Assembly (NCBI GenBank): GCA_020634245.1
Contig: JACKCC010000010.1
Location: forward strand, 1-64,000
DNA from: Ardenticatenaceae bacterium
GTDB taxonomy: Bacteria; Chloroflexota; Anaerolineae; Promineifilales; Promineifilaceae
DNA: 64,000 nt
Direction: 5' to 3'
Of the stretch, positions 55,015-63,914 are shown in pieces (position 1 is the first letter of the stretch; each line of letters opens with the position of its first letter). Made by a program: the position numbers and the translations under genes. The notes beneath the pieces were generated by a model. That model saw only the letters and a program-made list of their open reading frames with translations, was not told the origin of the DNA and made no database searches.

Positions 55015-56043
55015 TTAATCCGTGGCCAAATTCCCTAACCAATCGGCCACAAAAGTTGTCAGTTCAGGCGATGTGAGCAGGTCGATGTGGCCGGTGTTGG
55101 GCAGCAGGACGTAGCTGCCGGAATTGGTGTATTGGCTGATCGTCGGTTTGTACTGCTCGGCGATAAACGCTTCATCGTCCAGGCCCGCCACCAGCAAGAA
55201 GGGTTGGGTAAGGGCGGTGAGATCACGGCCGTATTTGCTGCGCGGCGCAAACGAACTGTTCAAACGATGGCTGTACGCCGTCGTCGCGCTGCCGCCCAGC
55301 GGGCCAGCAAGCACGCTGCTGGGCATGGCAAACTGGATCACCGTCAGCCCGTCGAACCAGTGGATGCCCAGGTTGTTGAGCATCGTCAGCCCGGCAATGC
55401 GGCGGGAATTGGGCTGCGCCCAGCCGCCGGAGTTGGGCCTTGTCGTCGGCGCATTGTATTTCAGGAACGGGGCCAGCAGCAGGAATCCGTCGGCCAATTC
55501 GCCATACTCGCCGCCCGCAAAGCGCACCGCCAGCCCGCCCCCGGAGGAATGCCCACCGACGATGATTGGCGCGCCGGGAAACTGCACTTCGAGGACGGCA
55601 ATCAGGTCAGCCAAATCGTCCTCAAGCTGGCCGATGTACGCCACGTCGCCGCGCGTTTCTGGTGCGAAGCCGTGCCCGCGCAAGTCTGGCGTGACGACGG
55701 TGGCCGCCCCGGCCTCACTCAATTCCTTCGCCAGCGGATAAAACTGCATCGAGTGCCAGCCAGAACCGTGAAGAAGAATCAGGAGTGGTGATTTTCCCGG
55801 AAACTCGGAGTTTCCGGGAAAATGAGCGCTCTCGTACAACCGATAGCTGAGTTCCGCGCCGTCGCGGGCGGTGTACGGTTGCAGATCGGGCATCTCGTCG
55901 TAGTCTGCCCCGGTAAGTGCTTCAAAGGCGATGGGTTCGTCTGCGTTTACAATGCTGGTCGGGCGGTCGGTGAGGATGAGAACAGCCGTTATCCCCAAAT
56001 AAATCGCTAACGAAATAAGTAAAAATTTGCCAACATGTTTCAT
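55015..56043 (-). CDS. Membrane-anchored alpha/beta hydrolase (lysophospholipase-like)
   Basis: 342 residues with an N-terminal anchor (about 6-26). Motifs: LILLHGSGWHSM (oxyanion hole), PDLRGHGF, nucleophile elbow GGHSSGGG (Ser), acid in AGLDDEAF and His in NTGHID. ATG at 56043 behind GAGGAAG. A broken relative of its N-terminus is found at 59160-59246. Substrate unknown; monoacylglycerol lipase-type is a guess. Confidence 0.88.
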   Translation of the reverse strand: MKHVGKFLLISLAIYLGITAVLILTDRPTSIVNADEPIAFEALTGADYDEMPDLQPYTARDGAELSYRLYESAHFPGNSEFPGKSPLLILLHGSGWHSMQFYPLAKELSEAGAATVVTPDLRGHGFAPETRGDVAYIGQLEDDLADLIAVLEVQFPGAPIIVGGHSSGGGLAVRFAGGEYGELADGFLLLAPFLKYNAPTTRPNSGGWAQPNSRRIAGLTMLNNLGIHWFDGLTVIQFAMPSSVLAGPLGGSATTAYSHRLNSSFAPRSKYGRDLTALTQPFLLVAGLDDEAFIAEQYKPTISQYTNSGSYVLLPNTGHIDLLTSPELTTFVADWLGNLATD

Positions 56044-56058
56044 GATTGCTTCCTCGCA

Positions 56059-56116
56059 GACTCTAAGGGTTTTAAGCTCAGCAGCCAAAATTACTTTAGC
56101 CAAAACCCTTAGAGTC
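56059..56116. repeat. Perfect 15-bp snap-back repeat between two hydrolase genes
   Basis: GACTCTAAGGGTTTT (56059-56073) and its complement (56102-56116) with a 28-nt loop fill the 78-bp gap. Confidence 0.8.
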
Positions 56117-56121
56117 TATGA

Positions 56122-57150
56122 CTACTCCCCAAAAAATTCCCGCACCGCAGCCAAACTCGCCGCCGGATTCTCGCCAAACATCTCGTGCCCGGCGTCGGCG
56201 ATGATGGCCAGTTCCGCCTGGGGGAAGTGCTGCATTTGCTCACGCTGGAAATCCACACCAATGAAGCTGTTGCATTCCGAGGCGATGAACAACACGTCGC
56301 CCTGGTAGTTGCCCGCGTTGTCGGCAATAGGGGACAGGTCGTTTTCGATGCCAAACAGGGTTTGGTACGCCGTCGTGCCGAAGCGGCTGGGTGGGACGGG
56401 GACGTTGGGGGCAACGGTCGTTCCCCCTTCACCCTCGCACTGATAGCCAGAAGCGGCCGTATTCACAAAGTTGGCCGACATCTTGCCGTAGATGTAATCC
56501 ACCTGCGCCTGGTTGTCTGGCCCGTCCAGCCGCAGCGATTCGAAGATGGTGGGCACTAGCAGCCGGTAGTAGTCGGCGCTGCGGGCAGATTCCGCTTGCC
56601 GCGCATTGAACCGCTCCAGCCCGGCGTTGTCCATCGCCCCCGGCTCTGCCAGGACGACCTGCGTCACGCTGGCGGGATGCTGCCCCACGTAGGCCGCCGC
56701 CAGCATCGCGCCCCAGGAGTGGCCAATCAGGCGCACCGGTTCGCCGCCGCCGTAATGGCTCACAATCCGGTGCAAATCATCCACCGATGATTGCAGCGTC
56801 AGCTCGTCGGCAGAGACGCGCGGGGACAAGCCTGCACCCCTCTGGTCGTAAAAGACGACGTAGTAATCATCCTCCAATTCGTGCAGGTTGAGCAGATAGC
56901 CGTAATCGCCACCTGGCCCGCCGTGTACGATCACTACCGCCGGATCATTCGGGTCGCCAAACGTTTCCGCATGAAACGTAACCCCGTCGAGGGTGACGCT
57001 GGGCAGCGTGGGGTCATCTTCCACCGTGGCGGGCACGCTGTAGCTGCCGCTGGTGGCCACAAACAATCCGATGAAAGCTACGATGACCAAGCCAATAATT
57101 CCTAACAAACTAAATCCAACAATTTTGAATACGCTTTTTCTTCCGTTCAT
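56122..57150 (-). CDS. Membrane-anchored alpha/beta hydrolase (proline iminopeptidase-like)
   Basis: 342 residues with one N-terminal helix (about 8-32). VIVHGGPGGDYGY, YDQRGAGLSPR, GHSWGAM (nucleophile Ser) and DAGHEMFGE (His) define the prolyl aminopeptidase-type hydrolase. It differs in lineage from the neighbouring hydrolase at 55015. ATG 57150 with AGGAG, chosen over the upstream frame that crosses a snap-back repeat. Confidence 0.9.
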   Translation of the reverse strand: MNGRKSVFKIVGFSLLGIIGLVIVAFIGLFVATSGSYSVPATVEDDPTLPSVTLDGVTFHAETFGDPNDPAVVIVHGGPGGDYGYLLNLHELEDDYYVVFYDQRGAGLSPRVSADELTLQSSVDDLHRIVSHYGGGEPVRLIGHSWGAMLAAAYVGQHPASVTQVVLAEPGAMDNAGLERFNARQAESARSADYYRLLVPTIFESLRLDGPDNQAQVDYIYGKMSANFVNTAASGYQCEGEGGTTVAPNVPVPPSRFGTTAYQTLFGIENDLSPIADNAGNYQGDVLFIASECNSFIGVDFQREQMQHFPQAELAIIADAGHEMFGENPAASLAAVREFFGE

Positions 57151-57173
57151 TCTGATTAACTCCTGTCTGTGTA

Positions 57174-57207
57174 AGATTGGACCAATCTTCAAAGATTGGT
57201 CCAATCT
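57174..57207. repeat. Perfect 16-bp snap-back repeat
   Basis: AGATTGGACCAATCTT (57174-57189) and its complement (57192-57207) with a 2-nt loop. Each arm is itself nearly palindromic, so several foldings are possible. Confidence 0.85.
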
Positions 57208-57217
57208 GCTATCCAAC

Positions 57218-57685
57218 TTACTTCCGAGCGTAAAAAAGCTGCGAGGCAAACTTCACAATTTCGGCAAAGGCCAAACCCAGGAAGGCCAGATTGGCCGTGC
57301 AGAAAGGTGTCAGCTCTTCTAAAAAGATGGAGCCGATGGCTGCCAATGCGCCAAAAGCGAGTACGCCGTAAGCGTTGCGCCGGGCCTTGAGCGCTGCCTG
57401 CTTTTCGTGCGCCTGAGCGCCTGGCGCAGAGCCCGCGCCAAACACCAGCACAATTTGCAGGATGATTTCGGCCAGGATAATCAAGCCCATCGTGGTTAAA
57501 AGTAGGCTGCCGTAGCCTACCGGAATGATGTCGTTGGCCAGGGCGATGGGGCGCATTGGCCACATATTGGCAATGTAGTAGGCGGTGGCGCTGCCGGTAA
57601 TAATCAGGGAAAGGACGGTGCTTTTTTGTTGAAAAGAAATGTTGCTTAGGGCAGTTTCCGGTTGATTCAAAGTTTCTTGTTTCAT
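57218..57685 (-). CDS. Four-helix membrane protein, unknown
   Basis: 155 residues, four helices at about 23-45, 52-75, 105-125 and 130-150; acidic and basic loops. ATG 57685 with AAGGAAA site. No motif that I recognise. One of a series of small membrane genes in this block. Confidence 0.72.
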   Translation of the reverse strand: MKQETLNQPETALSNISFQQKSTVLSLIITGSATAYYIANMWPMRPIALANDIIPVGYGSLLLTTMGLIILAEIILQIVLVFGAGSAPGAQAHEKQAALKARRNAYGVLAFGALAAIGSIFLEELTPFCTANLAFLGLAFAEIVKFASQLFYARK

Positions 57686-57783
57686 GATTTTTCCTTTTTC
57701 GTAGGGGCGACTTTTATGGTCGCCCATCTTTTGTGTCATTTAAGAGGAGGGCGGGCACGAGGCCGCGCCCCCTACAAAACCTA

Positions 57784-58464
57784 TTAAAATGCCGGGGTAA
57801 TGACTTCTTGTGTAACGATTTTCGGCTGGCGCAGCATCGCCACACCCAACCAGGCAAACCAGACAATCTGGGTCAGGCCAAAGATGCTGGCGCTGATTTC
57901 GGCAATCGCCGGAATGACGCTGATGACGCCAGCAGCGCCGACGACGTAGCCCAGGTAGTGCAAGGCGCGGCCAAAATTACCGCTGCGCAGACCCGCCACG
58001 CTCAGCAAAATCACCCAGATGCCGCCGACCACTTCCACACCGCCGCCCAGGCCGGTAAAGACGGACTCAATCGCCAGCCAAACGGTGGCCGCCTGGTCTG
58101 GATTGCTGGCTTGCAGGCCAGCCACGGTCTCCATGCCGACGTTGTAAATCATGCCGCTGGCAATCACCAGCACTGCCCAGATAATGCCGAAGGCGGTGGC
58201 AGTGCGGGCCAGGGCGGAACGTTGGCCATCCAATCGCTCGTGCAGCGCCAGGGTCAGCACCACCAGCGTGGCCCCCCAGGCGACGTACACAATCAGGTGC
58301 AGCGCCGTTAGCAGCCCCTGGTTTTCCACAATCGCCGCCACTTTTTGCAGCGGGTCGGCAATGCCGCCCACGTTCACCACGGCGATGAAGCCGATAAAGC
58401 CAATGATGTAAGCCAATGCTTCGTACAAGGCAGCCGCGCCGCCCCACTTCTGTAATTTCGTCAT
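57784..58464 (-). CDS. DUF4386-like membrane protein
   Basis: 226 residues, about six helices, starting MTKLQKWGGAAALYEALAYI. The spacing and overall pattern resemble DUF4386-family proteins, as does the gene at 62994. Function unknown. ATG 58464 behind AAGGAGA. The 98-bp gap after it (57686-57783) holds GGGCGAC/GTCGCCC inverted words. Confidence 0.7.
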   Translation of the reverse strand: MTKLQKWGGAAALYEALAYIIGFIGFIAVVNVGGIADPLQKVAAIVENQGLLTALHLIVYVAWGATLVVLTLALHERLDGQRSALARTATAFGIIWAVLVIASGMIYNVGMETVAGLQASNPDQAATVWLAIESVFTGLGGGVEVVGGIWVILLSVAGLRSGNFGRALHYLGYVVGAAGVISVIPAIAEISASIFGLTQIVWFAWLGVAMLRQPKIVTQEVITPAF

Positions 58465-58502
58465 GTTTCCATCTCCTTGTTTTTTCTGATTGATGATTTT
58501 TT

Positions 58503-58534
58503 CGGTAAGGGCGGTTCGCGAACCGCCCTTACCG
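58503..58534. repeat. Perfect 32-bp palindrome
   Basis: The sequence from CGGTAAGGGCGGTTCG (58503-58518) is followed directly by its exact complement (58519-58534), with no loop. It lies between the receiver-domain gene and the DUF4386-like gene. Confidence 0.9.
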
Positions 58535-58546
58535 TGTGAACTTGGT

Positions 58547-58912
58547 TTATGAGAATACGGCCGTAATCAACCCATCCACCGACCCTCCCTTGAGTAAAAA
58601 CGCATCCGCACCGGCGGCCAGCGCGGCTGCCCGGTAGGTGATGTACATCGTCATCACGATAATTTTGATGGCGGGCCAGCACTGCTTGATGCGTTTGGTC
58701 GCCTGGATGCCATCCAGTTTAGGCATCTGCACATCCATCAAAATGACGTCCGGCTGGACGCTGGCGGCGAGTTGGACCGCTTCTTCGCCGTCGGCCGCTT
58801 CCCAGATGGCTGCCTGGTGAGCGCTGCTTTCCAGCAGGGCAATGGTGGCGGCGCGGGTGGCGGCGTTGTCATCGGCAATGAGCAGTCGGATGTTTTTTGC
58901 TGTCTCGTTCAT
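58547..58912 (-). CDS. Single-domain response regulator (CheY-like receiver)
   Basis: 121 residues, one receiver domain only. Acidic pair in IADDNA, phospho-acceptor Asp60 in LMDVQMP, Thr88 in VMTMY and Lys108 in LLKGG are seen. No output domain follows, and no histidine kinase is in the window. It could be a truncated NarL-type regulator or a true single-domain switch. The ribosome site is weak. Confidence 0.9.
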   Translation of the reverse strand: MNETAKNIRLLIADDNAATRAATIALLESSAHQAAIWEAADGEEAVQLAASVQPDVILMDVQMPKLDGIQATKRIKQCWPAIKIIVMTMYITYRAAALAAGADAFLLKGGSVDGLITAVFS

Positions 58913-59159
58913 GGGGTTTATGGTAAGCGAAACGGGAGCCAGCCACATCAGCGGCAAAGCGGGTTTGCCCTCCACAAACTGAGTAACTTTTTTGGGGGTC
59001 CTACAACAAATGTTGGGGAATGGTCGAAATCGAAAAGCTTAGGGTGCGATGGACTAGCGGGAGCGAGTCAACCGTATGTTACTATGCTGTCAGTGCAAAC
59101 ATGGTTTTATCCTTCTGGAGTGGGCGGCGCGGGTGCGGCAGACTATAAGGTACGCCAGG

Positions 59160-59246
59160 TTAATGCCGACTCTTATCCAAAACGGCCGTTATACCCAAAT
59201 AAATCAATCCCGAAATGAGTAAAAACCTGCCAATTTCTATAATCAT
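59160..59246 (-). pseudogene. Remnant of an alpha/beta-hydrolase N-terminus
   Basis: 28 codons, IGRFLLISGLIYLGITAVL, align with the anchor KFLLISLAIYLGITAVLIL of the hydrolase at 55015-56043, also at the DNA level. The frame then ends. The 377-bp stretch 58913-59289 contains only this fragment. Confidence 0.75.
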
Positions 59247-59289
59247 TTAGATATCCTCACCAGCAAAACCACATTCTCCATTCGGATGT

Positions 59290-60372
59290 TTATTCATCAA
59301 TATTTATTTCATCGCGCAGAATCCGAACAATACGGTTGTAAACGACATTCGATACCATTACCTTGGTACCACCGGCTGTATCGAACAGCGGAACTATCGG
59401 GGTGCCACCGGCCGTGTTCACAAACTGAACCACAACCGTATCAATGTCACTGTGGTAACGAGCAATACTGTGGTATCCAGGTATTAAGCCAGAATGTTCA
59501 TACTCATAAATAGAGGAGTAAATAGCCTGTTCATTATCATTCAACAATGAGCCATCATTTAAAGCCCTCAAGAATATGCCCACATCCTCTGCTGTCGCGA
59601 GCATTGAGCCGTGAGGATCATTCTTCAAATCACGCTCCGAGCCTACCCAGTAGCCACTCATTACATCGTCTGCATCCACATCATCAATTGAAGTGTACGT
59701 ATTGTTCAGCTCGAGTGGTATCAGAATCTCCTCCTCGATATATTGCCAATGGCTATACCCCACCACTTTTGCAATGAGTTCGGAGAGTAGGAAATAATTT
59801 GTATTTGAATACCCATACTCTTCATCCGGTTCAAAGTTAGCCGGCAAATCAAGCGCTAATTCAAGGGCTGCTTCACTGCTATTTGGTGGGTTTTCCCAAT
59901 AACCAGGAGAGTCGGTGAAATTGGGAATACCGCTCCGATGCTGCACCATCATCCTCAGCGTAATCTGATCGGCATATTCAATTCTGCCCACAAGTTCTGG
60001 AAAATGCTCCGCAAGCGTATCATCCAGCGACAACTGTTGGTCATTAACCAGTTTGGCGATAGAAACGGCCGTATATAACTTATCAATACTGGCAATCTTG
60101 AATAATGATTGCGGGTCGGCCGGTGTTTGATCTTCCCGGTTTTTCCAGCCAGCGGTATAAAATGCGGGTGGTTCACCTGCTTTGTCCACATACACAATAA
60201 TTCCATCCAAGCCATGACCAATTGCATCATCGACTTGTTCTTGGACAGTGTCAGGTAATGGTGTTATCCAAGCCCATATTCCGTCCCAGGGCGAGAATAC
60301 CACGATACAGATTAGCCCCACGATAGGCATGATTATTCTGAGTATTTGAACGATACGTCTCTTTTTTTGCAT
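59290..60372 (-). CDS. Beta-lactamase-family serine hydrolase
   Basis: 360 residues with an N-terminal helix (about 8-28). Class C-like/penicillin-binding fold: SxxK motif SIDK (catalytic Ser), YSN in YGYSNTNY and HSG in YEHSGLIPG in place of KTG. Many such proteins are D-aminopeptidases or esterases and not resistance enzymes. ATG 60372 with AAGGAAA. Preceded by a broken membrane gene. Confidence 0.9.
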   Translation of the reverse strand: MQKKRRIVQILRIIMPIVGLICIVVFSPWDGIWAWITPLPDTVQEQVDDAIGHGLDGIIVYVDKAGEPPAFYTAGWKNREDQTPADPQSLFKIASIDKLYTAVSIAKLVNDQQLSLDDTLAEHFPELVGRIEYADQITLRMMVQHRSGIPNFTDSPGYWENPPNSSEAALELALDLPANFEPDEEYGYSNTNYFLLSELIAKVVGYSHWQYIEEEILIPLELNNTYTSIDDVDADDVMSGYWVGSERDLKNDPHGSMLATAEDVGIFLRALNDGSLLNDNEQAIYSSIYEYEHSGLIPGYHSIARYHSDIDTVVVQFVNTAGGTPIVPLFDTAGGTKVMVSNVVYNRIVRILRDEINIDE

Positions 60373-60444
60373 TTGCGATTTCCTTTCGAAGCCGTCTAAC
60401 GGATTAGGCTTGAGCTGCTTTCCATCACCAGACTCGCTTCGCAA

Positions 60445-60891
60445 TTAAATTCGGAACGGATAACTTTCGTGCTGCTCTGGTGTGAGATTAAGGAAGTTAT
60501 TCGTATAAAAATTGAGCGCCAGTCTGATAAAAATGATGATAGTAAAGCTGATAAAGCCTGTGCTGTAGGCCATCGTCGTAAAAAAGGGCAGCAAGAACAC
60601 CCAGAATGTGATGTTATACGCTTGTCTAATCAGTGAAAGTGGATGCGTAAAGGCCTGTTTTACTGAAACGGTGTTGGAACTATTCTTCCGAAGCCACGCG
60701 AACCGCATGGCTGTATGATATTCGATAACCAGTCAAAAAAGCGCCCCGAAAATCGCCAGCCCAATCAAGCCTCCCCGCCCCGACCAAATCGAGGTAGAAA
60801 AAGCGATGACAACATAGATAAAGGTGGGCAATCCCACACCGAGCGAGAGCAAATTATTCCAGCGTACCGTCAAGAAGTTTTCTTTTGTCAT
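60445..60891 (-). pseudogene. Membrane protein gene interrupted by one in-frame TGA
   Basis: Open from ATG 60891 (AGGA site) to 60445 except for TGA at 60735-60733 (codon 53), where the surrounding FGAL-F(stop)LVIEYHTA suggests loss of a Trp codon. 148 residues with about four helices would result if the stop is read through. A restart at ATG 60708 is possible. An internally deleted copy lies at 61765-61824. Confidence 0.75.
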
Positions 60892-61001
60892 TGCGTCCGT
60901 CCTTTTTGCACCAAAATAAAAAACGAGTACTTCCCATTCGTTTTAGCAATCAATTTCTATATCCTCGTTATGCTACATTTGGTGCGTGAAAAGAATCTTT
61001 A

Positions 61002-61649
61002 TTAAGAGCGACTGCGTGCTTGCGCCATCGAGTGCCGTGTTCGACGACGGAACCAACCCTGAATGATACCTTCCGCCACGATCAAATTCGGTACCCAGGC
61101 AAGCCAAGCAACCATTTCGTACCCCGTTGTCTCACTGAAAACTAGCATCAGTGGAAACATCCACAGGCGCAAGGTGACAGCGGCAAATGTGAGAGCAAAG
61201 TTGCGGATCATCCAACGGCGATGGGCGGCCGTATCACCAGCGCGAATGGTACGATAAGCCAAAAAGCCACTCACCAACCAAAAAACAGCCAAACTGGCAA
61301 AGCCAAGACTCGCGGCGATCCCCGCGTAGGCATAGAAGGCCATATAAAAACCGGTGACACTGCCGAGCAAGATAGCGATGAGATAAAAACGACCGATCCA
61401 GCGATGGAGTAACGGCCGTCGCGCCCGCAGTTTGTTCAAGAATTGAAATGGCCCCAAGCTTAATGCAAGTACCCCACCTAGTATGTGAACGATAAGGTTC
61501 GTTTCGTGGGCTAAGTAGCCTGCCCGCTGTTGCGGGAAATATACATCCGGGTTCAAGGTAAAGTAACGGCTAACCGTCAAAACGATTCCTAAAGAGAACA
61601 ACGTCATAATGCCCCAACCAATTTGTTGGTAAATTTTTGTTGTGTTCAT
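61002..61649 (-). CDS. DUF2306 membrane protein
   Basis: 215 residues with about six helices. HETNLIVHILGG (near 48-59), LLHRWIGRFY (80-89) and AAHRRWMIRNFALT (141-154) fit the DUF2306 family, whose conserved histidines hint at haem or metal binding. Start ATG 61649. Function unknown. Confidence 0.82.
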   Translation of the reverse strand: MNTTKIYQQIGWGIMTLFSLGIVLTVSRYFTLNPDVYFPQQRAGYLAHETNLIVHILGGVLALSLGPFQFLNKLRARRPLLHRWIGRFYLIAILLGSVTGFYMAFYAYAGIAASLGFASLAVFWLVSGFLAYRTIRAGDTAAHRRWMIRNFALTFAAVTLRLWMFPLMLVFSETTGYEMVAWLAWVPNLIVAEGIIQGWFRRRTRHSMAQARSRS

Positions 61650-61764
61650 GAAAAAACCTCCATCTTTCGGTAAATATTTTCAAGTGAATACTCGAAAGGT
61701 TCTGTAATTTTTTAGATAACTGAGCGAAGCTTCCAAAAACTGAATTGGAGGCAATGCTCATGAT

Positions 61765-61824
61765 TTACGCCATCGTCGTGAAAAAGGGCAGCAAGAACAC
61801 GGTTAAGAAATTTTCTTTTGTCAT
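61765..61824 (-). pseudogene. Internally deleted copy of the 60445-60891 gene
   Basis: 20 codons reading MTKENFLTV joined to FLLPFFTTMA and a stop; both halves are found far apart in the gene at 60445-60891. The ATG overlaps the quinone oxidoreductase stop as ATGA, so the original gene was coupled to it. Confidence 0.75.
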
Positions 61825-62822
61825 TTGCTGTTTTGTTCCACGGTTATGACCACTTTTCCTTGGGCGCGTCCTTCTCCCATATAGTGAAAAGCGTCAGCTG
61901 CTTCGCTTAACGAATATCGTCTATCAATAACAGGTTTAACTTTGCCGGCTTCAATCAGTTCTTTGATGAAAACGAGATCGTTTTTGTTTGGTTTGACCAA
62001 CATACCCCCCATTTTCTTGCGCCCCATTATTGAGATGAAGGGGCCAATCATGGTCGCTTGCAGACTTTGCGTCATTGTGCCGCCGGTGGCGACATAAATC
62101 CCTTCGGGGCTTAAGGCCCGTTTGTAATCTGAAATGGGATGATAGCCGTTGGCTGCCAGAATCAGGTCATACTGCTGCCCGTTTTGGGTGAAATCTTCTT
62201 GGGTGTAATCAATGACGTAATCGGCTCCTAGTAAGCGTACCAACTCTATGTTGCGCGTGCTGCAAACGGCCGTTACCTCCGCCCCAAACGCCTTCGCAAT
62301 CTGCACCGCATACAAACCGACACCACCAGATGCCCCATTAATCAAAACCTTGTGTCCTGGCTGAACCTTTCCTTTATCACGAAGTCCCTGCAAGGCAACG
62401 ATGGCTGATTCAGGCACGGCTGCGGCTTCCTCGAAGGTTAAATTGGTCGGTTTCAACGCGATTGCACTTTCGGGCACAGCGACATATTCAGCAAAAGCGC
62501 CCCAGCTCGCCACAGACAGGTCGCCGAACACCTCATCCCCTGGTTGAAACTGTGTTACGTTTTGGCCCACTGCTTCAACCCGCCCCGCCATCTCTTTGCC
62601 GGGAATCGTGTTTTTTGGTTCTAGCAGCCCGGTCGCAAAGCGGGTCACGAATGGCTCACCTTTTAAGACAATCACATCACCAGCCGTGATGGCTGCCGCG
62701 TGAATTTTTATCAAGACCTCATTATCCTTAGGGGTAGGTTTTTCTACCTCTTCCAACCGTAGCACCTCAGGGGAACCGTATTTTGTGGTAACAATTGCTT
62801 TCATTGTTGCATTCATATTCAT
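61821..62822 (-). CDS. Quinone oxidoreductase-like NAD(P)-dependent dehydrogenase (zeta-crystallin type)
   Basis: 333 residues. GroES-like N-terminus (VLIKIHAAAITAGDVIVLKG) and Rossmann fold with NGASGGVGLYAVQIAKAFGA (about 165-184). The zinc-binding cysteines of true alcohol dehydrogenases are missing, as in quinone oxidoreductases. ATG 62822 with AAGGAA site. It would reduce quinones or enones with NADPH. Confidence 0.94.
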   Translation of the reverse strand: MNMNATMKAIVTTKYGSPEVLRLEEVEKPTPKDNEVLIKIHAAAITAGDVIVLKGEPFVTRFATGLLEPKNTIPGKEMAGRVEAVGQNVTQFQPGDEVFGDLSVASWGAFAEYVAVPESAIALKPTNLTFEEAAAVPESAIVALQGLRDKGKVQPGHKVLINGASGGVGLYAVQIAKAFGAEVTAVCSTRNIELVRLLGADYVIDYTQEDFTQNGQQYDLILAANGYHPISDYKRALSPEGIYVATGGTMTQSLQATMIGPFISIMGRKKMGGMLVKPNKNDLVFIKELIEAGKVKPVIDRRYSLSEAADAFHYMGEGRAQGKVVITVEQNSK

Positions 62823-62901
62823 TATTCCTTATTCGTCTCATTTTTGTTGTCGCCTGGTATGTCTATCGATACCAGGCGGTCTCATCGTTTGGAAAACTTA
62901 G

Positions 62902-62996
62902 TAGAGTTGTTCCCAATTAACAATTCCTCTCTGGTGTCATGCCTGCGAAGGCAGGCATGACATGACCAGATGATTTTTTATAAAGCAACAACTCTA
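62902..62996. repeat. Nested inverted repeats after the DUF4386 gene
   Basis: Inner stem TGTCATGCCTGC/GCAGGCATGACA (62935-62946 and 62951-62962, 4-nt loop) lies within an outer pair TAGAGTTGTT/AACAACTCTA (62902-62911 and 62987-62996). The outer right arm contains the stop of the preceding gene. Likely terminator or REP-type element. Confidence 0.75.
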
Positions 62997-63677
62997 GTTT
63001 TTCTCTACAGAAGCAAGCGCCGCTGAGTTGAATCCTTTGAAAATCAGCCAAAGGCTCAAAGCAATTTCAAATAAACCACCGGGAATCGCTAGCATGACAC
63101 CCACACTACTCCCGAAAAGCTCGAAAATAGTTCCTGCGATAAATACGGCATAGCCAATAAATCCCCATACAGAAAATACCCGAGAAACGAGTTTCGATTT
63201 GTAGAGAACGGCTACAAACAACAAGCCGCCCAATCCCCAGATGGCCATCCCGATCTGGTAAGCATAAAACCCACCCATTTTGAGGATTTCGCCGAGGGTT
63301 ACAAAATGATCCGTGGCCGCAGAGCCAGCTTTTACATACGCACTGCTCAAGGGGATGAGTAACATCAAGAAAACCCCACTGACGACGATCACGGTGGTCG
63401 AAGCGATGGCGAAACTCAGATAGCCATAGGTCAGGTTCTTGTGGAATGGCTTCAGGATGGGCATGAGTAGGACAGGCAGCCCGATATTTACAAACGTATG
63501 AACCAGGGCGATAAGAATGACACCAACGATAATGGTTGTGTTGTTGGCATTGACATTCGTCAGAAAATCCGGGGTGCTTGTAATCGACCCTATCATGCCA
63601 CTGCCAATTCCATAAGCTAAAAAGGCTATGATAAAAAAGATACCCCAAAGTCTGGCTGCGTTTCTGTGTGTAAACAT
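62994..63677 (-). CDS. DUF4386-family membrane protein
   Basis: 227 residues, about six helices: MFTHRNAARLWGIFFIIAFL at the start and an NIGLPVLLMPILKPFHK segment (about 67-83) typical of DUF4386. Function unknown. Its start lies 3 bp after the KGHLD gene, so the pair is coupled. Confidence 0.85.
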   Translation of the reverse strand: MFTHRNAARLWGIFFIIAFLAYGIGSGMIGSITSTPDFLTNVNANNTTIIVGVILIALVHTFVNIGLPVLLMPILKPFHKNLTYGYLSFAIASTTVIVVSGVFLMLLIPLSSAYVKAGSAATDHFVTLGEILKMGGFYAYQIGMAIWGLGGLLFVAVLYKSKLVSRVFSVWGFIGYAVFIAGTIFELFGSSVGVMLAIPGGLFEIALSLWLIFKGFNSAALASVEKN

Positions 63678-63680
63678 TTT

Positions 63681-63914
63681 TTACTCTCCTTTTGTTTGCG
63701 GGTTGACCGAAATGATGGTCAAGCCTAAATTACTAACTTTTTTAAATACACCGTGCAGCGCAGCCTGGTCTTTGACCTCGCCACATAAAAGGGTGTTGCC
63801 GTCATCAGTCAGGGTGATGGTTAAACCATCAAACCAATCCTGCCAGCGGGCATCTAAATGACCCTTAATTTTGATGTGGTAGTTGCTCTGTTTGTTGGTG
63901 TGTTCGTTCGTCAT
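63681..63914 (-). CDS. Small KGHLD-motif protein, copy 2
   Basis: 77 residues from ATG 63914. Paralog of 50493-50747: IKGHLDARWQDWFDGLTIT and DQAALHGVFKKVSNLGL align directly. First of a minus-strand gene run that starts at the window edge. By analogy with copy 1 a LuxR/MalT-type regulator might lie just outside the window. Confidence 0.82.
   Translation of the reverse strand: MTNEHTNKQSNYHIKIKGHLDARWQDWFDGLTITLTDDGNTLLCGEVKDQAALHGVFKKVSNLGLTIISVNPQTKGE

Noticed and set aside
59290..60372. Beta-lactamase-like gene as an antibiotic resistance gene
   Set aside because: The motifs SIDK, YSN and HSG fit the broad serine-hydrolase family, and nothing indicates beta-lactam hydrolysis.
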